Shown here one piece after another: positions 43,961 through 58,331 of a stretch of 64,000 bases of DNA. The stretch lies in NCBI GenBank assembly GCA_914767715.1, contig OU612065.1, positions 31,062,001-31,126,000 on the forward strand, written 5' to 3'. Position 1 is the first letter of the stretch. Every line of letters starts with the position of its first letter. The DNA is from Membranipora membranacea (lineage: Eukaryota > Bryozoa > Gymnolaemata > Cheilostomatida > Membraniporidae). The notes below the pieces were generated by a model. The model was given only the letters and a program-made list of their open reading frames with translations. It did not search any database and was not told the DNA's origin. Made by a program: the position numbers and the translations under genes.

Positions 43961-44927
43961 TGTTTTTACTTTAGATAAAATTTGCTCAGCCAGTAGATAA
44001 CAAATTCGGACTATCATGCCAGTTGATATAAATATTACCAATTTATTTGAAATCTTGATCGGTAAACCTTTGATGGTTTCAACCATCAACTGATTAAAAC
44101 TCTGGAAGTCCAGATGCTATGGGTATAAATACCTGTCACTTGTGCATAAAATGTGAATAGCCATGTCACATGTCATTTAACAATCACGTCCACTTCTGGT
44201 TGTAAAGTAACGGTATGCTGACTGCAATGGCTATCTTCAGAAAATTCAGGATTTCCACCTGAGAAATTTGTGACAAATGACGACAATTCTGATGAAAAAC
44301 CCCGATCAGACTACAACGAAGTCACTATCAATCAACATGTTATTGCATTCATAGCCAGAGTTAAACATTATACAAGCCTGTATTTTTATAAAAAAATATG
44401 GGGGAGGGTTGCAGTATAATCAATCATAGTTACCCACTGTGATACACTTTGGTAAGCTTCTGTAATTATTTCTAATGGCCATCAAGAGAACTTGAAGGAT
44501 AAAGAGCATTTCAAGGCATCACGTCTCCAGGGGATAGTCAGCAAAAGGAAAATTCCAATTGGACAGATGATACTAATCACCTTTTCTCAGACCTCATCAA
44601 AGGCAAATATGCCAATCTTGTGGTAAGTTTCGGTGCTGGCCACAAACACCGGAGACGATATCGTCAGGGATTGTCCTCAAGAAAATGTCTCCCAAATTCA
44701 ATAGTTTACATATTACTGTAGAATTATTCTAAAGTGACACCTGCCCATTATGCCAGTCATCATTTAAAATATATATTCTGAGAGTAATGACCAAAGAGCT
44801 TTGAAATTTGTAGCTGTGTTATGATAACATAGACAGTGGCATGCGTGTACCTTTAGTTCCCTAAGTTTCTTTCACACATAGCAAATCTTGCTGAGAGCGC
44901 GGGACCACCTGAAGCTGAAAGTGAAAG
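43961..44927. other. No gene seen; end of core (copy 3)
   Basis: As in copy 2. Confidence 0.4.
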
Positions 44928-44975
44928 TTTTCCTCACATTCAAAATTAATTAATAGGGTTTAGATTTGTGTTTAT

Positions 44976-45181
44976 TTGATCTTTGAGTATATTGTTCCTT
45001 ATAGTTTGCGTTAAATTGAATAGTTAATTATTGACGGCATTTTTATTGAACGAGGCACATTTTTATGCACCACATTAATTGCACCATTTGCTATTCCAGT
45101 TTCACGGAACCTTCAGGGATTAGAATAAAACCTGTGATCCTGTGATACCATAAGTAATCTCTCAAATCTCGTGTAAATTAA
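44976..45181. repeat. Segment inverted relative to 15736-15944 (second spacer)
   Basis: Same as 25960-26165. Confidence 0.8.
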
Positions 45182-45969
45182 TCAAGAAGCCTTGTAGTCC
45201 AGAACAGTGAAACTTTATTTCTGGATAATGTCTAGTGCTAGAAGCTGACTCAACATTCTCGCCAACCCACACACCATCCACAGAGCAACTCACTCCAGCG
45301 TCTACACTATCATGACGCCTACTCTACCAGTCAGCTTGTGATGCTGTACAGTTATACCTCAGCTAACCGAGCATTCAGCTCCCTCAACATCCTATGTACG
45401 TCAACATCAGAGAGCTACAGGATTCGTACCGCTATACCACCTAAATCCTGTACTGCCAGCACAGCACACCTAAGCACTAGTCTCTAGATACAGCTGTCGT
45501 TATACCCCGCTGTATCCTCTCGTCTTGTGTGACGACTACCCCCTTCTCGTCGTGTCGTCATTTACTGCTACGCCACGTTACTCTACTGCCGGTGATCTCG
45601 CTGCTGATGCTTGCTGACACTAACTGTAACTGTATACGATAACCTCTTGGATTATTTATTAATCCATCCTGTTGCTGACGGAGAGCTGCTGGAGATACTT
45701 TTTACACTTCACTGATACCAGGTGCGTGCCTCGTTAATTTGTTTTACAGCCGCCAATTTTTTGTACTAGGACTAGGTTAGGGCTTTTTGTGCAAGCTCGC
45801 CTTTTTCATCCAATAGTGCGGATTTTTTGGCTCATGCACTCTAGTTGCTGGGCTGTACTCGGTTGTTTGGACGTGGTTGTTGGGTATTGCTTTCAGTGTG
45901 TGTCTTGGTATCTTGCCTCTGTGGAGCAGTTGTGTTTCTTGCCAATAATCTTTGTTGGTTTGTCTCAGC
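45182..45969 (+). mobile_element. 5' end of a BEL/Pao-like element (second spacer)
   Basis: Same as 26166-26953; leader start TACTCTACTGCCGG at 45589. Confidence 0.5.
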
Positions 45970-46074
45970 ATGGAGGGCTTTAGTATCTCAAGGTCAGGGC
46001 TCGATGGGTTGGGGGCAAAGGCGCTCAGGGATATTTTGAAATCAAAGAAATTACCGGTTGGTGATGAAGTATAG
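45970..46074 (+). pseudogene. Gag stub with SAP-like domain (second spacer)
   Basis: 34 codons, identical to 26954-27058, ending in TAG. Confidence 0.75.
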
Positions 46075-46311
46075 CTAGAGGTCTATAATTTGGCACATAT
46101 AGTGTATGCCATAGTATTAGTTGATATAGCAAACAAAATCTCTAAAAAAGCTTTTTTTTCAATGATAGTTTTAAAAACCTCATGTTTCAAGGTAAAAATG
46201 GGAAAAATCTGGACGTCATGGTGATTTACTATAGCTAGAGGTCTGTTACTTAGCAAACATAGATAATGCAATAGTATTAGTTGATAAAGCAAAGAAAATT
46301 TCTCGTATAAC
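46068..46311. repeat. Two ~80-bp direct repeats (second spacer)
   Basis: Same as 27052-27295. Confidence 0.6.
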
Positions 46312-47001
46312 ATATATAACCACCTGCTGGAGATCACATTGTGGCGCTAATCATTTCAGCATCACAATTCAAAGTAATTGATAGGATTGTTGGCTATGCG
46401 AGAGAGGGATTGGGTGTCTCTTTAGATTCGATTCATAGTCTCTATGCGGCATGGTAATCTGCATAATCTTATGTTCAATAGTGAGCCTTGCACCTTCTGG
46501 TTTTAATGAAGGAGAAAAATACCATGCTGAGTACTGACATGAAACTGTTATTTGGAATAAACTTGATGCCGTTTTTTTGTTCTATATAAATAGTTAAGAA
46601 GACTAAGATGTAGCTGAGATCCAATATTAATAAAAATGTTGGATCTCAGCTAGATTTTAAAGGCACTTGATTTGTCAACAACAACATTAGTCATCACCAA
46701 TGGTGCATGGCTGGGGATAAAGATACTCCCTACATTTTGAGAGCTCATATAACTCCATTCAAAGCTACTGGCTAGATGTTTTGATGCCACAACTCTTTAT
46801 TTGAATTTTTGACTGGTGGCTATGCTGGGCAAAGCCCAGCTGTGTCGTCAGTGGTTTAAGACGGCAGAATTCTCGGATTGAAATACTATTTATACCTATG
46901 CAGAACAAGTTTCAATGTCGCCAGATGAAGAATTAGGAAACATCACTTGAAATATTTTAATGATCATTGAAAATTTGAAGCAGTAACTAATGTAAGCTTA
47001 C
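46312..47001. other. No gene seen; 14-bp hairpin at 46611-46652
   Basis: Same as 27296-27985. Confidence 0.5.
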
Positions 47002-47048
47002 CGACAGCTACCATTATAAGGCATGCAAAAATAAGAGCATTAAGCCAT
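47002..47048 (-). pseudogene. Relic first exon of the ShK-like family (second spacer)
   Basis: Same as 27986-28032, including the TAA third codon. Confidence 0.65.
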
Positions 47049-47765
47049 GATTAAGGGGCTTGATGTTTTTCTCTCTCAAATCTGTATTCTCAGATAGAAG
47101 AACAGATGATAAAATGATGCACACTGACGATTGTAACTATTTTTTTTATTTAGGCAAAGCTGTTAATGAGATTTTTATATAACCTCCAACCAGGCAACTT
47201 GACAAATGGCAATTCTTGGATGGGCATGATTCTGGGGTAGCACTTTCTGAACATTGTTAATTTGTGAGCATCCAATAATCCTCATCAATATCCTCATGAT
47301 TCATCATCATAAGATAATGATGATGGATTGGATAAGATGTAAAAAATGTCCAATAATAATCTGTTTGAATAGTCTCTAACTTCCTATTAGTCTATTGTCA
47401 GAAGCCAATTATCTTTCAGGTCTGCAGAAAAAATGAGTATATACCTTGTTTTGATTAATTACTATGTAAAAAAATATGGAGATTTTAATGGCATAGGTGT
47501 ACCATAAATATTCTGTCACTAAAACTATAAATTCCAAATTACTCTCAAATTTAAGGAGTTATCCCCTTTTCAATTCATTTTCAAACAGAATTGCTAAAAT
47601 AACCATTTTTCTTAAGTCAGTATGAGTGACTACATTGGACAATCGTTTTGGATGTAAGATCTTAGCCTACTTTTTTCAGAATGAGACTGGATGATTTGAG
47701 AATTTTGTTTTTATTAGAAAATGTTGCTTTCTTCATCATGCTAGCAGGTTTTGTCCATAAGTAGG
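47049..47765. other. No gene seen (second spacer)
   Basis: Same as 28033-28749. Confidence 0.4.
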
Positions 47766-49828
47766 ATGGAGTGTGTGTGCCATTTAGAGCATAAAGGCTC
47801 AGTGCAGACCCTAGTACCACTGAGGAGTGAAGAAATGCTGAAGAAAGTCATCAGTGCTGCTGAGAAATGGGCAGCCTTAGATAAGGAGCCATCATCATCC
47901 ACTTCCAGGATGTCTGCTCAGATTTGCTAGTGACAGCAAAATACAAGCGGCTGTAAAGTCAACCAAAAGAAAGGTAAAATTGTGTGCTTACAAACCAAAC
48001 CTGTCTCTTACTAATGTACTTAAGTTACACTATAGAAAGGTCTAGTGGTCAGCACTGAATTGAATTTCTGAAATGAGTTTTTGACTCAGTTTTACCATTA
48101 ATTAAAATGCAAGTGACCTCTGGATCACCAACCAAACTCACATAATGAGCCAGTGTAAGAAGTTGTGCCCTTAGGCTGCTTGTGAGTTTACTTTTCTTCA
48201 GTTTCACATCATAATAATTATAAAACATCTATTGTAAATTTGTACCCATATGTATTTTACCAGAAACAATATTCCATTTTTATTTGTGGTCCTGCTACAA
48301 AGAAGTATACCTAATTGGTGTTTCTTGTTCTATAGGAATATGATGAGCCTGAGGAAGATATATGTAATGTCAGCACACCGGTGTCAGCAAAGTACACTAG
48401 GTCTCAGGCAAAGCAAAGACCCATATTAACCCTGGTCCCACGCTACCCAAAGTATGTGTGGTCTGTCAGAAGGAGACAAAATATGTAAACAAAAGGCGCG
48501 AGCAACTCCATCAGATTCAGACACTAGAAGGAGGTAAGGTTTGCATTGATGTGTACCGTACTACAAAATGATGTCCTGATGACAGACACATACATGTAAT
48601 TCCCTTGAAGACTGATTGAAGGCAGATGGGGCCTACAGGTAATTTAGATGTGCTAAAAGTGAAGCTAGTAGCGTTGTACTAGTTCCAATTTGGCGAGGCT
48701 TAGCGTGCCTAAACTATCTTAAAGAGAAATATCGGTAGACATATTGTGGCCTAATTGCGCAAACGTTCAATACTTTTTGCCTCGTCACGAGTTAAACGGT
48801 TATGTCTTCAGGTGAATTGATAGAAGTCGCATGATTCATGGAAGATCAGCAGCTACTCTCTTTTGTCTGCTCACAATCACACGACATAGCTGCTGCTGAT
48901 GCTCAATACCATCTCTCATGTAGGAGCAAATATGTTATGGCATACAAGAAGAGGCTTGAGAAACTTCAACCTGCTTCACTGTAAGTATCGATAAAGCAAG
49001 CAGATATTATCAAATTGATAAGATTAAAGAACCTGTCCATAAGACCTACTTCTGCTTTAAAACCTGGGTGTTATCAACATTATATGTCAGGTGGTATGTA
49101 GGATACCGGCAGTCTCCATTAGTTTAAGTACCCTAATAAATTTTGCCAGAAGTGGAGCTAGTGGCATTTTAGTATCAATTTACTCTATTTTCTCTTATTG
49201 GAGGTCGATAGCAAAAACGCCACTAGCTCAATTTTTGGCATACCTTAATCTAGTGGTACATGCATGTATTGTTTGCTTTTCTCAAACCAGGTCTGAAGTA
49301 GGAGAAAGATCTTAAGCCAATGGTGACCACATCACTGCTCTGCAGCTGCTAGGAAAGGAGTTTGCTCTCTCCTCACTTCCCCCAGGAATTGAGAAACCGA
49401 CCTGTGCATTGTATGGTAGCAGCGCTTCAAACATCAATGATGCTCGATTTGATGCATTCAAGAATGGCACAACTGAGAAAGCTCTACCACCGAACGCTGA
49501 TTGCTTACTACTGCTCACCAAACGAGCAAACTATCAGTCCAAAATCTGGCTATCGGCTCTTCAACCAATGATCGCAGCTGAAAATCCTGATGGCAATGGA
49601 TGGGAAGAGGAAGGAGGAGATCTGAAGATTAAATGGATGGATGGCCAGCCCAAATCAATAATGAAAACCACGAAATGTCAATGCAAGGCAAACCCATGCA
49701 CTGCCAACCGATGCTCATGTTTGAAAGGAGGAATGAAGTGCACAGCCCTCTGTGCTTGTCGTGACTGTAACAACCGCAGTGTCGCTATGGACAGTGAGGA
49801 GGAAAGTGATGACGATGATGAATTATGA
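47766..49828 (+). pseudogene. Repetitive CXC-tail protein, broken (second spacer)
   Basis: Same blocks, stops and frameshift as 28750-30812. The final block (from about 49286) again holds the ALPPNADC and RANYQ landmarks and the cysteine-rich tail. The inverted-repeat insertion is at 49144-49240. Confidence 0.65.
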
Positions 49829-50110
49829 CTATGCATTGGTAGCAGCGTATGCATGTTATGTGATTGAACCTTTGTTTTTGAGGCAGTTAGTCGTATAATA
49901 TTATTTTGCGTAGGTCGTCAGTACATATTCTAAAAAGTTACAGTATGGACAGCTGCATTTGCGAATAATATCAGTATGTATGTATGTATGTTTATATTTG
50001 GTCTCAATCTCTGAGAAATAAAACTGTCTCTGTAGGGTGCTCTGTAAAAATTATTAAAACTGTTGATTCTGTAAAAATAAATAAAATGATAAGACCATAA
50101 AAAAATACTA
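49829..50110. other. Flank with TATG microsatellite (second spacer)
   Basis: Same as 30813-31094. Confidence 0.5.
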
Positions 50111-51001
50111 TTACTTTTGGAAGACACTATTTTGGTATTTGATACATTCTGCTCTAAAACATTTGGCACGGATCTGCACGTGGAACTTGACTGATTGATA
50201 TCTGCCTGACGGCAGCTGGTTAAGACGGAGTAGTGGTTCATCTTCGGTGGCAATCATACGGAGGCTCTTTACTTTCAGTATATTAGAGTAAAGGTCGTCT
50301 ACGGGTGTGAATGTAAGTTCGCCTGATAGGTAACCTGCAGTTCTTATCACAGATTTTAACTTTTTCTTAGAGTCTGCGCTCAGATGACTATATAGCACAA
50401 CCAGGTGGTAGGTGATTACTGACTCTATGAAGGACTTGTAGCAGGTCGTTATTAGTTTCTCAGTGACACCGAGATGGTATAGCTTGGCGATTATATGTAG
50501 CCTTTGGCGAGCTTTCGCTGTAGTTTTCAAGGTGTTCAGAGTAAAATCCAGTTTGTTGGTAATAATGGTGCCTAAGTATGTAAATTGTTCTACCTGCTCA
50601 ATTGAAGTATTGTTTACAAGCAGTTGTGGGTAGCTTGGGTTATCCCTTGCATTGCACATGACCATTTCTTTTGTTTTCTTTGCATTGAGTATTAGGTCAT
50701 TATCCGCGCACCATGAGTTGATGGTATTAGTCATTGTTTGAAGTTCAGATGGCTGGTTTTCTGTCAGCAATTCAATGATCACAGTGTCGTCGGCATATTT
50801 TACTAGTTTGACGTTGCTTGTTGATGGCATATCGACAACATAAAAGGAGAATAGCAGTGGGCTGATGATGCATCCCTGAGGGCTTCCAGTTGAAGTGCTC
50901 AATGTACAGGTACTCTCAAGTATATATTTGTAGCCTATAGTTATTATATTTATAATAGTATGTGGCCACTTTTCATGTACAGCACATATACTCTGGGTCA
51001 T
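50111..51001 (-). pseudogene. Non-LTR reverse transcriptase, family 1 (second spacer)
   Basis: 296-codon frame identical at protein level to 31095-31985 as far as I can see; a silent-looking A/G difference lies near 50232. Confidence 0.8.
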
Positions 51002-51933
51002 TTACTAATCGCATGGGTTTTTCAATTTGTCAGAAATACACCAGTGCATTCAGAAAATGGTTAAATTGATAAAACTAGGAGTTTTCTCCTCCGACTATGC
51101 AAAAAGAAACAATGATACGTGCCATATATTGTAAATATGAGTAGAAATTTAGAAATATATTGTGCCAAACATCCTCAATAAAAAGCCTAACCATGATTAA
51201 TCAAAAAATATAAAGGCCAAAGTAGTCAAATGCAAATTCTAACACTTTAGATATTTATGTATAATATAAGGGGGACAAACGCTGACGCTGCCTCTCTCGG
51301 TGACACTTTTATTACGGTACATGATGTTGGCTGTAATTAGCATAAGAAATTACCCCAGAAAAGATTAAAACAAAGTATATACTCATTTTTCTCTGCAAGA
51401 GGAAAATTTTGAACACTTTTGAGCCATCCGACAATAGACTATATTTGATGTTATTGGATAACCCATTTTTCCCAGCATATAATAATGTTCGCTTACCCAA
51501 TCACTTTGATGGCATGGCAACTCCCACTAATATCATGGCATGCCATCGAAAGATTGAAATAACCCACGAAGGTGTCACATAGGAGGAACGGGGATTATAA
51601 CCCATTAAAGAGGCTTAGTTGTATATAAAGATCATATGTGTGAATTGGTTTATGGGTCCTAAGATGCACAAATTCCATACAACTCAGCGAGTTTGTTTTT
51701 CTATACATGGGGTCTTATTTGACTGCTTTACTCAACGAACCCTTTATTTGCAAGTGGTTTGTGTGGGGTAGATACCTTCTACCGATACCCGCCATTAGCA
51801 GCTACTTTTTTACGAAGAGACGATGGATGGATTTATTACTATCATAGACAAAAATTTGTCACGAAATACGTTGTTAATACTGACAAGAAAGAAAAACATG
51901 GAAAAATCAGATCTCTGTTGTATAAAAAGTTTT
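51002..51933. other. No gene seen (second spacer)
   Basis: Same as 31986-32917. Confidence 0.45.
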
Positions 51934-52677
51934 TTAGAATAGTATATTATTAAGTGTATGTATGAGATGTCTTAAAAAGCTGTCTCTACCCCATGTACCC
52001 CGATATTTAACGGTGCGGTAGCGACCTGAGGGGCATTTAGTTAGAAAGTCATTGATAAAGTGCTCTTCATCGTGTATGTACCGTAGTCCAAGTGTCTTGA
52101 TCTGGTTGACCACCAGAGCATCTATATCGGGGTGCTCAATCCCTAACTTGGCGGCATCTTTAAATATTTTGCGTAAGGACTTCTTGTCGCTTGCATGGAT
52201 GCTTGTAAAAAGTATGGGGAGACAGTAAGTGATGAGGGATACGATAAAACTCTTGAATAACATATGAGAAAGGGGCTTTGAGCTATAGTATACAAAATTT
52301 TTCACAATATACATGCGTTGAGATGCAGTAGTCACTATGGATTGCACATGATCATGATAGCGGAGTTTATCGTCAACAGTAACACCAAGGTATTTTACTT
52401 TGTCACAAAAATCAACTTCCGTGCCGTTAAGGATAAGAGTAGGGGTAATGGGCCTAACAAGCTGAGTAGAAAACATCATTTCTTGAGTCTTGGAGGCGTT
52501 TAACAATAGGCTTAAATCACAACATTGCTTTGAAATTCTACTAATCTCATCAAGATGGGCACTAAGATCTGATTGATTTGATATGCATCCAATTATACAG
52601 GTGTCGTCTGCGTATTTAATGACAGTTATATTGCTCAAGTCTGAGGTAATCCTATTGGTATATATTGAAAACAAAAG
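51934..52677 (-). pseudogene. Non-LTR reverse transcriptase, family 2 (second spacer)
   Basis: Same as 32918-33661. Confidence 0.8.
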
Positions 52678-53374
52678 TGGAGATAAACAGCAAAGGATTC
52701 TTTATGCAGGGTGCAGGAAACACTAGACCTCCTTTACAAAATACCAAGGTTGATAAAATGGGTCATGAAGAGGGGGAAATTGATTTGGGTCTTTCATGGG
52801 TATAACATTTCTTTGATCTGAAAAGTTGTTTTGAGATGAAGCTCTTCTTAAGTTTCTGTATACATGATTAACAGGTTGATGTTCATGATCATCAGCTATC
52901 TAAATATCGCTCTTCAATATCTTAAACATAAAAATACCAATAGTTAGTAGAAATTAAAACAGCAGGCTCTACTGGTTTGGACACACTACTGTTAAAAGGC
53001 ATATTTATATTAACTACTGACTGATCGGACAATGAACACATCATAATCACAGTCAAAGGCAGTCACTGCATGTAGACAGTATTCAAAAAGAGGCAAAAGC
53101 CAATGCTCAAAAGCCAAACTTTAAGAACCATTGAAAATTGTCACCAGAAAGAATCAACTGTCCTTTGCTGTCTGGCTGTCTCTCTGTTATGATTGATTGT
53201 TTTGTGCAAAGGCGGGCAGCCTGCCCAGATGCACCTTTCTAAGCGTCAATTGGATATTTCTTTAGGAAAGCCTTAATTTTTAGGAATTAAAGAAATGCTA
53301 GATAGTTTCCCATTGGTCAAATTATCCGCTGTATTACACCTTTCCTCAAAAAATATCATAAAGCGTATCACAGG
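52678..53374. other. No gene seen (second spacer)
   Basis: Same as 33662-34358, with one difference near 53059. Confidence 0.5.
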
Positions 53375-53496
53375 TAGCCTTGTCACGTGGCCACTGGTTT
53401 TTGTTTTTTTTTGTTTTTTGGGTGGCCTTGTATTTCTCGGTATGGTATTGGTAGTTGATTGTAGTAATTATGTGAAAACATGGCTAAGTTGAAAAA

Positions 53497-53566
53497 ATTT
53501 AAAACACCCATGAGTATGACCATGACCTTGACCTTGATCATAGTCATACTCATGGGTGTTTTAAAT
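53497..53566. repeat. 31-bp stem hairpin (before copy 4)
   Basis: Identical to 34481-34550. Confidence 0.85.
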
Positions 53567-53653
53567 GTTTTTTAACTTAACCATTTTTTAACATTATTAC
53601 TACAATATCTAGTGCAATCAACTTATTTATATTTATTTTGAATATGATAAATG

Positions 53654-55759
53654 GTTGGTTGGTTGGTTTATTTTGCCACAAGTATTAGGTATGCTGCAAG
53701 ATTGAATGTTTATACTGTTACATGAGTAGCGAATACCAAAAAGAAACATAAACAAAATGAGTAAAGTAAAGTCTGACTTCTAGTGGACTAAAAAATATCT
53801 TGCAATATCAAAATCAAGTGTCTGAGGAATGAGTCTTTACCCCAGGCAGTTCTGTATTTAAGGCTGCGATATCTGCCTGAGGGGAGTTTCTCAAGAAAAT
53901 TGTTTAAAAAATGTTCGTCATCATGTATTATCTGCAGGGCCAGGTTCTTTGTCTGTTTTGATATGACTGAATCTAGGTCCCCAATATCAAGACCTAGTCT
54001 GTCGCCTTGCTTAAAAAACTTTCTCAGAGATTTCTTGTCTGGTGAATAAATACTAGTGAACAAAATAGGTAGGCAGTAGGTTAGAATGGATACAATAAAA
54101 CTTTTAAATAACATGCAGGCTAAAGGCTTTGTACTCTGATAATTAAAGGTTCTGAAGACAAACATTCTCTGATTTGCTTTGGATACAACATTATTGACAT
54201 GATCTTCGAAACGTAATTTGTTATCAAAGAGAACTCCCAAATATTTAACATTGTCACAAAAATCTATTTTTACTCCATTTAATTCGAGAGTAGGACTGTC
54301 AGGTTTATCTCTCTTAGTGGAGAAAAGCATCTCTTGGGTTTTAGAAGGATTAAGTAATAAGTCGAGTTCTTTGCATAGACCAGAGATTCTATTGATCTCA
54401 TTAAAATAATTAGACAAGTCATTATTATCAGAGATGCAACCAACAATACAAGTGTCATCAGCATATTTTAAAATAGTTATATTGCTCTGTTCTGACCTAA
54501 GCCTATTTGTATACACTGAGAATAATAGAGGACTGAGGACAGAACCCTGAGGTGTTCCGGGGATGTTCCTGTGTCGGTGGTGATTGATGTTGAGAGAATA
54601 TCGTTTACTATTGTTCTTTGTGTTCTGCCTGTCAGGAAACTCGACACCCAGTTTGTAACTCTGGAGTCTAGATGTTGCAGTTCTGTGAGGAGATTACTGA
54701 CACTGATGGTGTTAAATGCAGACGAGAAGTCGAGAAATAGGCATCTTGCATAGTTGGCAGCTTGAAGGTCTATGTAACTAGTTATTGTGGTAATAAGGCA
54801 TAATACTGCATCCTGGGTTGATCTTTTAGCTCGGTAGGCAAATTGGTGATTGTCGAGAGGAGTGTTTTTAACTATATAGCTTTTCAGCAGACGTTCCATT
54901 GTTTTACATAAGCAGCTTGTCAGGGCTATTGGTCGGAAGTGTTTAAGTTGATTTGGCTTGTCAGTTTTTGGCAGTGGTTTGATGATGGCCGATTTCCATA
55001 TATTAGGAGTTGTTTGAGAGTCTAGAGAGAAGTTGAATATATCCGTAATTACAGGCGCTAGTTGGTCAGCACAGAGTTTTAATGCTCTTGGTATCAGACC
55101 ATCAGGTCAAGCACCCTTTCTAGAGTTGAGGCGCTTGAGTTGTACCCGAACTGATTTTTCATCTATTGTGCAGGGAGGAGCAGTTAGGTTTTTGTAAGCA
55201 GGTTGTGGTGGCTGAGTGTCTTGTTTCTCAAATCTGGCAAAGAAGTTGTTGAGTTCTTCAGGTTGGAAGTTCATATCTGGTTGTGACTTGGAGTTGCTGG
55301 TTGGAAGTCCGCTAATTTTCTTAATGTCGTTCCAAGCGTTTGCAGGATCACTGGCTAAATGTTGTTGGATTTTTAGGGAATATTCTTCTCTGGCTTTTTT
55401 ATTTTCTTTTGAGACTTGCTTTTTGAGTTTATGATAGAGTTTTTTATTTCCATTTTTGTGGGCGTCGTGTTTCTCAACTATCATATCCAGAATGCGCTTT
55501 GTAATCCACGGCTTTTTGTTGGCATATTTTTTAACTTCCTTTGGTGGTATGGTGGTCTGTGCAGAAATTAATGTAGTCAGTTATCGTTTCAGTCCGCTGG
55601 TTGATGTTGTCATTGGCATCTGTGAGATTGTCCCAAAGTGTGGTATCTAAGCATGCTTGAAGATTATCGACATTACTGTCGGAGAATGTTCTGCGAGTTG
55701 TAAACGTAGGTTTTAATTTAGACAAAGGTTTATAGGATGGCACGAGATGCATAATGTAA
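53654..55759 (-). pseudogene. Non-LTR retrotransposon ORF2 fragment (family 3, before copy 4)
   Basis: Same as 34638-36743, with the same TGA and frameshift. One change alters a residue beside the FLDFSSAFN motif (Cys-Leu-Phe for Gly-Leu-Phe). Confidence 0.85.
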
Positions 55760-55925
55760 TGACAAAGTTAATTTATTTGCCTATGGAACAGAGAAAAATT
55801 CAAAGCTCAAAGCGGTGAAGATTAAAGCTAAAACAGCAGAAGACAACTACCGATACCATACCGAGAAATACAAGGCCACCTAAAAAACAAAAAAAGCAAG
55901 AACCAGTGGCCACGTGACAAGGCTA

Positions 55926-57686
55926 TATCACAGGATATTGAATATATCTGAAGACTGCCTACCAGTCAAACTGATATGGGACCATTTGCCTTGTATTTTT
56001 TGGACGATGTTCTCAGGCTACCGCTATATTTATTTCTCTACTAATTTATAATCAATTGTAGAAATTTACATTTGGAAAAAAAATTGACAGTGAACAGGTT
56101 CCCATCTCAGTCAGTCAGTCTTAATGGTCAGCTCAGTAAGCAGCGCCTTCATCACTGAACCGTGGGATCTTTGTGGAAAATAGCCAAAACTCAGAGCGAA
56201 GGCATATCAAATTAATCGGTGTTGGAGTAGGGCACCTGCCCTCTAATATGAAAGTGACAGAGGTCTTGGGATGTTAATCCAGCTGCAAACTGCTGACTAC
56301 TGGGCTCAGTTGATACCCCAGGGGTGAACTGACATACCTGCAAATTTAGAGAAGCATGACGCTAAATATGACGGCCTCGTCCCTAAGCACCTTTATTTCT
56401 AAGTCTTTGGACCGAGACAGTTTTGATACGCCGAAATCTCAATATAGTGCTAGCTACAAAACAAAGAAAGATTGGTCATCAATTTGATATTTGATTTGAT
56501 ATTCTGGTTCAAAGCTAATTCACTGAAGCTCTTCCTAACGTCTTTTTGCTCTGAAATGGGTCAGCCAGTTGTCCCTCGGCCAGAGTCAGTGGTAAAGTGT
56601 TAATATATATGAGTTATCTTGTCTTAAGTCAAGAGCGGCAAACTCCTGCAAAACACAAGTTACTTATCATTAAACTCTCCTTTCAAAACCTAATTTTTCG
56701 AATTGAAATTATATTTCAACTTCTATGTAACCACTGCTCGTCAATAACAAGTCACCAACTTGATATGTGAACCTTTGTTGAACACCGATGATGGTTTAAT
56801 TGGATAAACTGTTGAGTGGAGTACATATAGTCATGAGGCTCTTGATTGATTTGTGGTGCATTGTACTCTCCAGTTCAGTGGTCCCTTGGCTCTTAGTTCT
56901 AGCTGTCTCTCTTAAGGTTATGATACCAAAGATGGTTTTTCCTCTAGTGCGCAATGCCACAGGATCCAGAAAATGCCCCTAATGGGTGCTTCAGAGGCTT
57001 CTTGTAAACATTATGCAGTTGAAAGTCTGATATAAATCATAGCGCAACTTCAAGACATGAGGTCATGCTGAAACCAATATTTTCAGAATCAGTGTTCGAT
57101 TAGCTTTCCAAAGATATATAAATTGTCCAAATCGGTTAACGCTGGTATCATAACCTTATGTCTCTCTCTGTCTTGTCTAGTCTCCCTTGTGGTCCTTGCG
57201 CATCTCCTGTGCGCAGCCTGCAACCCTCCCTTCCTCTCTACTGCAGGTAGTCCCTATATATAGCTCCTTAACCTTGGTCCCTATATTTCGGACTACACTA
57301 CAGTGGGTGCCTCCAAACACATATTTCTCTAGATCATTCACAACTACTGAACTAGAATACGTAGTGTTTATAGATTCAATCAGGTATATTGAGTGAAAAC
57401 AGTTTTGTTTTTGTATACCCACGCTGTTTGATTTTAAAAACACAGCAATACAGGAGGTTCAAATTTTCATGACTTTGTGTAATAGATAAATATCAGTCTA
57501 TAAGCTTGCTTGGATTAAATATGGATATTCATCCTCATAATACAGAACTATTTGTTCATGTTATATACTTTTATTGGCAACCAAAGTCATCTCATTCGAA
57601 ATGTTTTGCACTCAGTGCCAGAAAAAATGTTTTTTGAAAACAAAAAAAGAGAAACAGAAAGGAAATGATATCATCAATGATGTTGG
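55926..57686. other. No gene seen (copy 4)
   Basis: Same content as 1080-2866. Confidence 0.6.
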
Positions 57687-58331
57687 TCAAGTCGATAATA
57701 TATGGTTGAAAAGTAAAGTTTTGAATGAACGGAACTTCTCTTTAGATCTCAAATGTAACGTTAAAGAATTGTATGTAGCAGAAACTTTGTATCTTAGATT
57801 GTCTGTATGATATAAAAGTAAATGTTTATCACGAAAATTGAACTTGGTAGTGTTTTTAAATCCTCTATATATAAACGGAGGTGTTAAAAAATTGTTTATC
57901 TTATGCGCAAAAAAAGTGAAGTGAAATAACAAACAAGCTTAGGAAGAGGTAGGAGTTGTAATGATTGTGTAATGGATTCGGTTGGAATGAGATAATATGG
58001 GATGTAATGCACATTTGCGATAATGCGTAAACCCCGTTTTTGCAACAAAAATAATCTATTGAGGGCATTATTGCAGGACAAGTTGCCAATGATATGGATA
58101 CCATATATAAGGTGACAATAGATAAACTGGAAGTAAAATGTGCGGGCACTTGCTATATCCAAGAAGTATCTCAAATTTTGAAGTAGGTAAACATTCCGTT
58201 GTACCTTTTTATATACATACTCTAGATGATCCTGCCATGAAAGCGAGTCATTCAACACAAAACCCAGAAGCCTTGTAGTTCTCTGTCTGTTTAGTTTTTC
58301 ATGCCCTATGTACAGTTCCAGGTCATAAAGC
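57687..58331 (-). pseudogene. Reverse transcriptase C-terminal relic (non-LTR), copy 4
   Basis: Same as copy 3, including the extra A. Confidence 0.7.

Larger units (their letters stand above)
36744..44927. repeat. Core segmental duplication, copy 3
   Basis: Offset from copy 2 by about 19039-19041 up to the minisatellite and 19016-19017 after it; the difference is the loss of three 8-base units. Otherwise nearly identical to copies 2 and 4. Confidence 0.9.
44928..55759. repeat. Spacer of the 19-kb tandem unit, second copy
   Basis: Near-identical to 25912-36743. The individual parts are listed below. Confidence 0.9.
53375..55925. mobile_element. Inverted-repeat element split by a retrotransposon (before copy 4)
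   Basis: Same arrangement as 34359-36909. Confidence 0.7.
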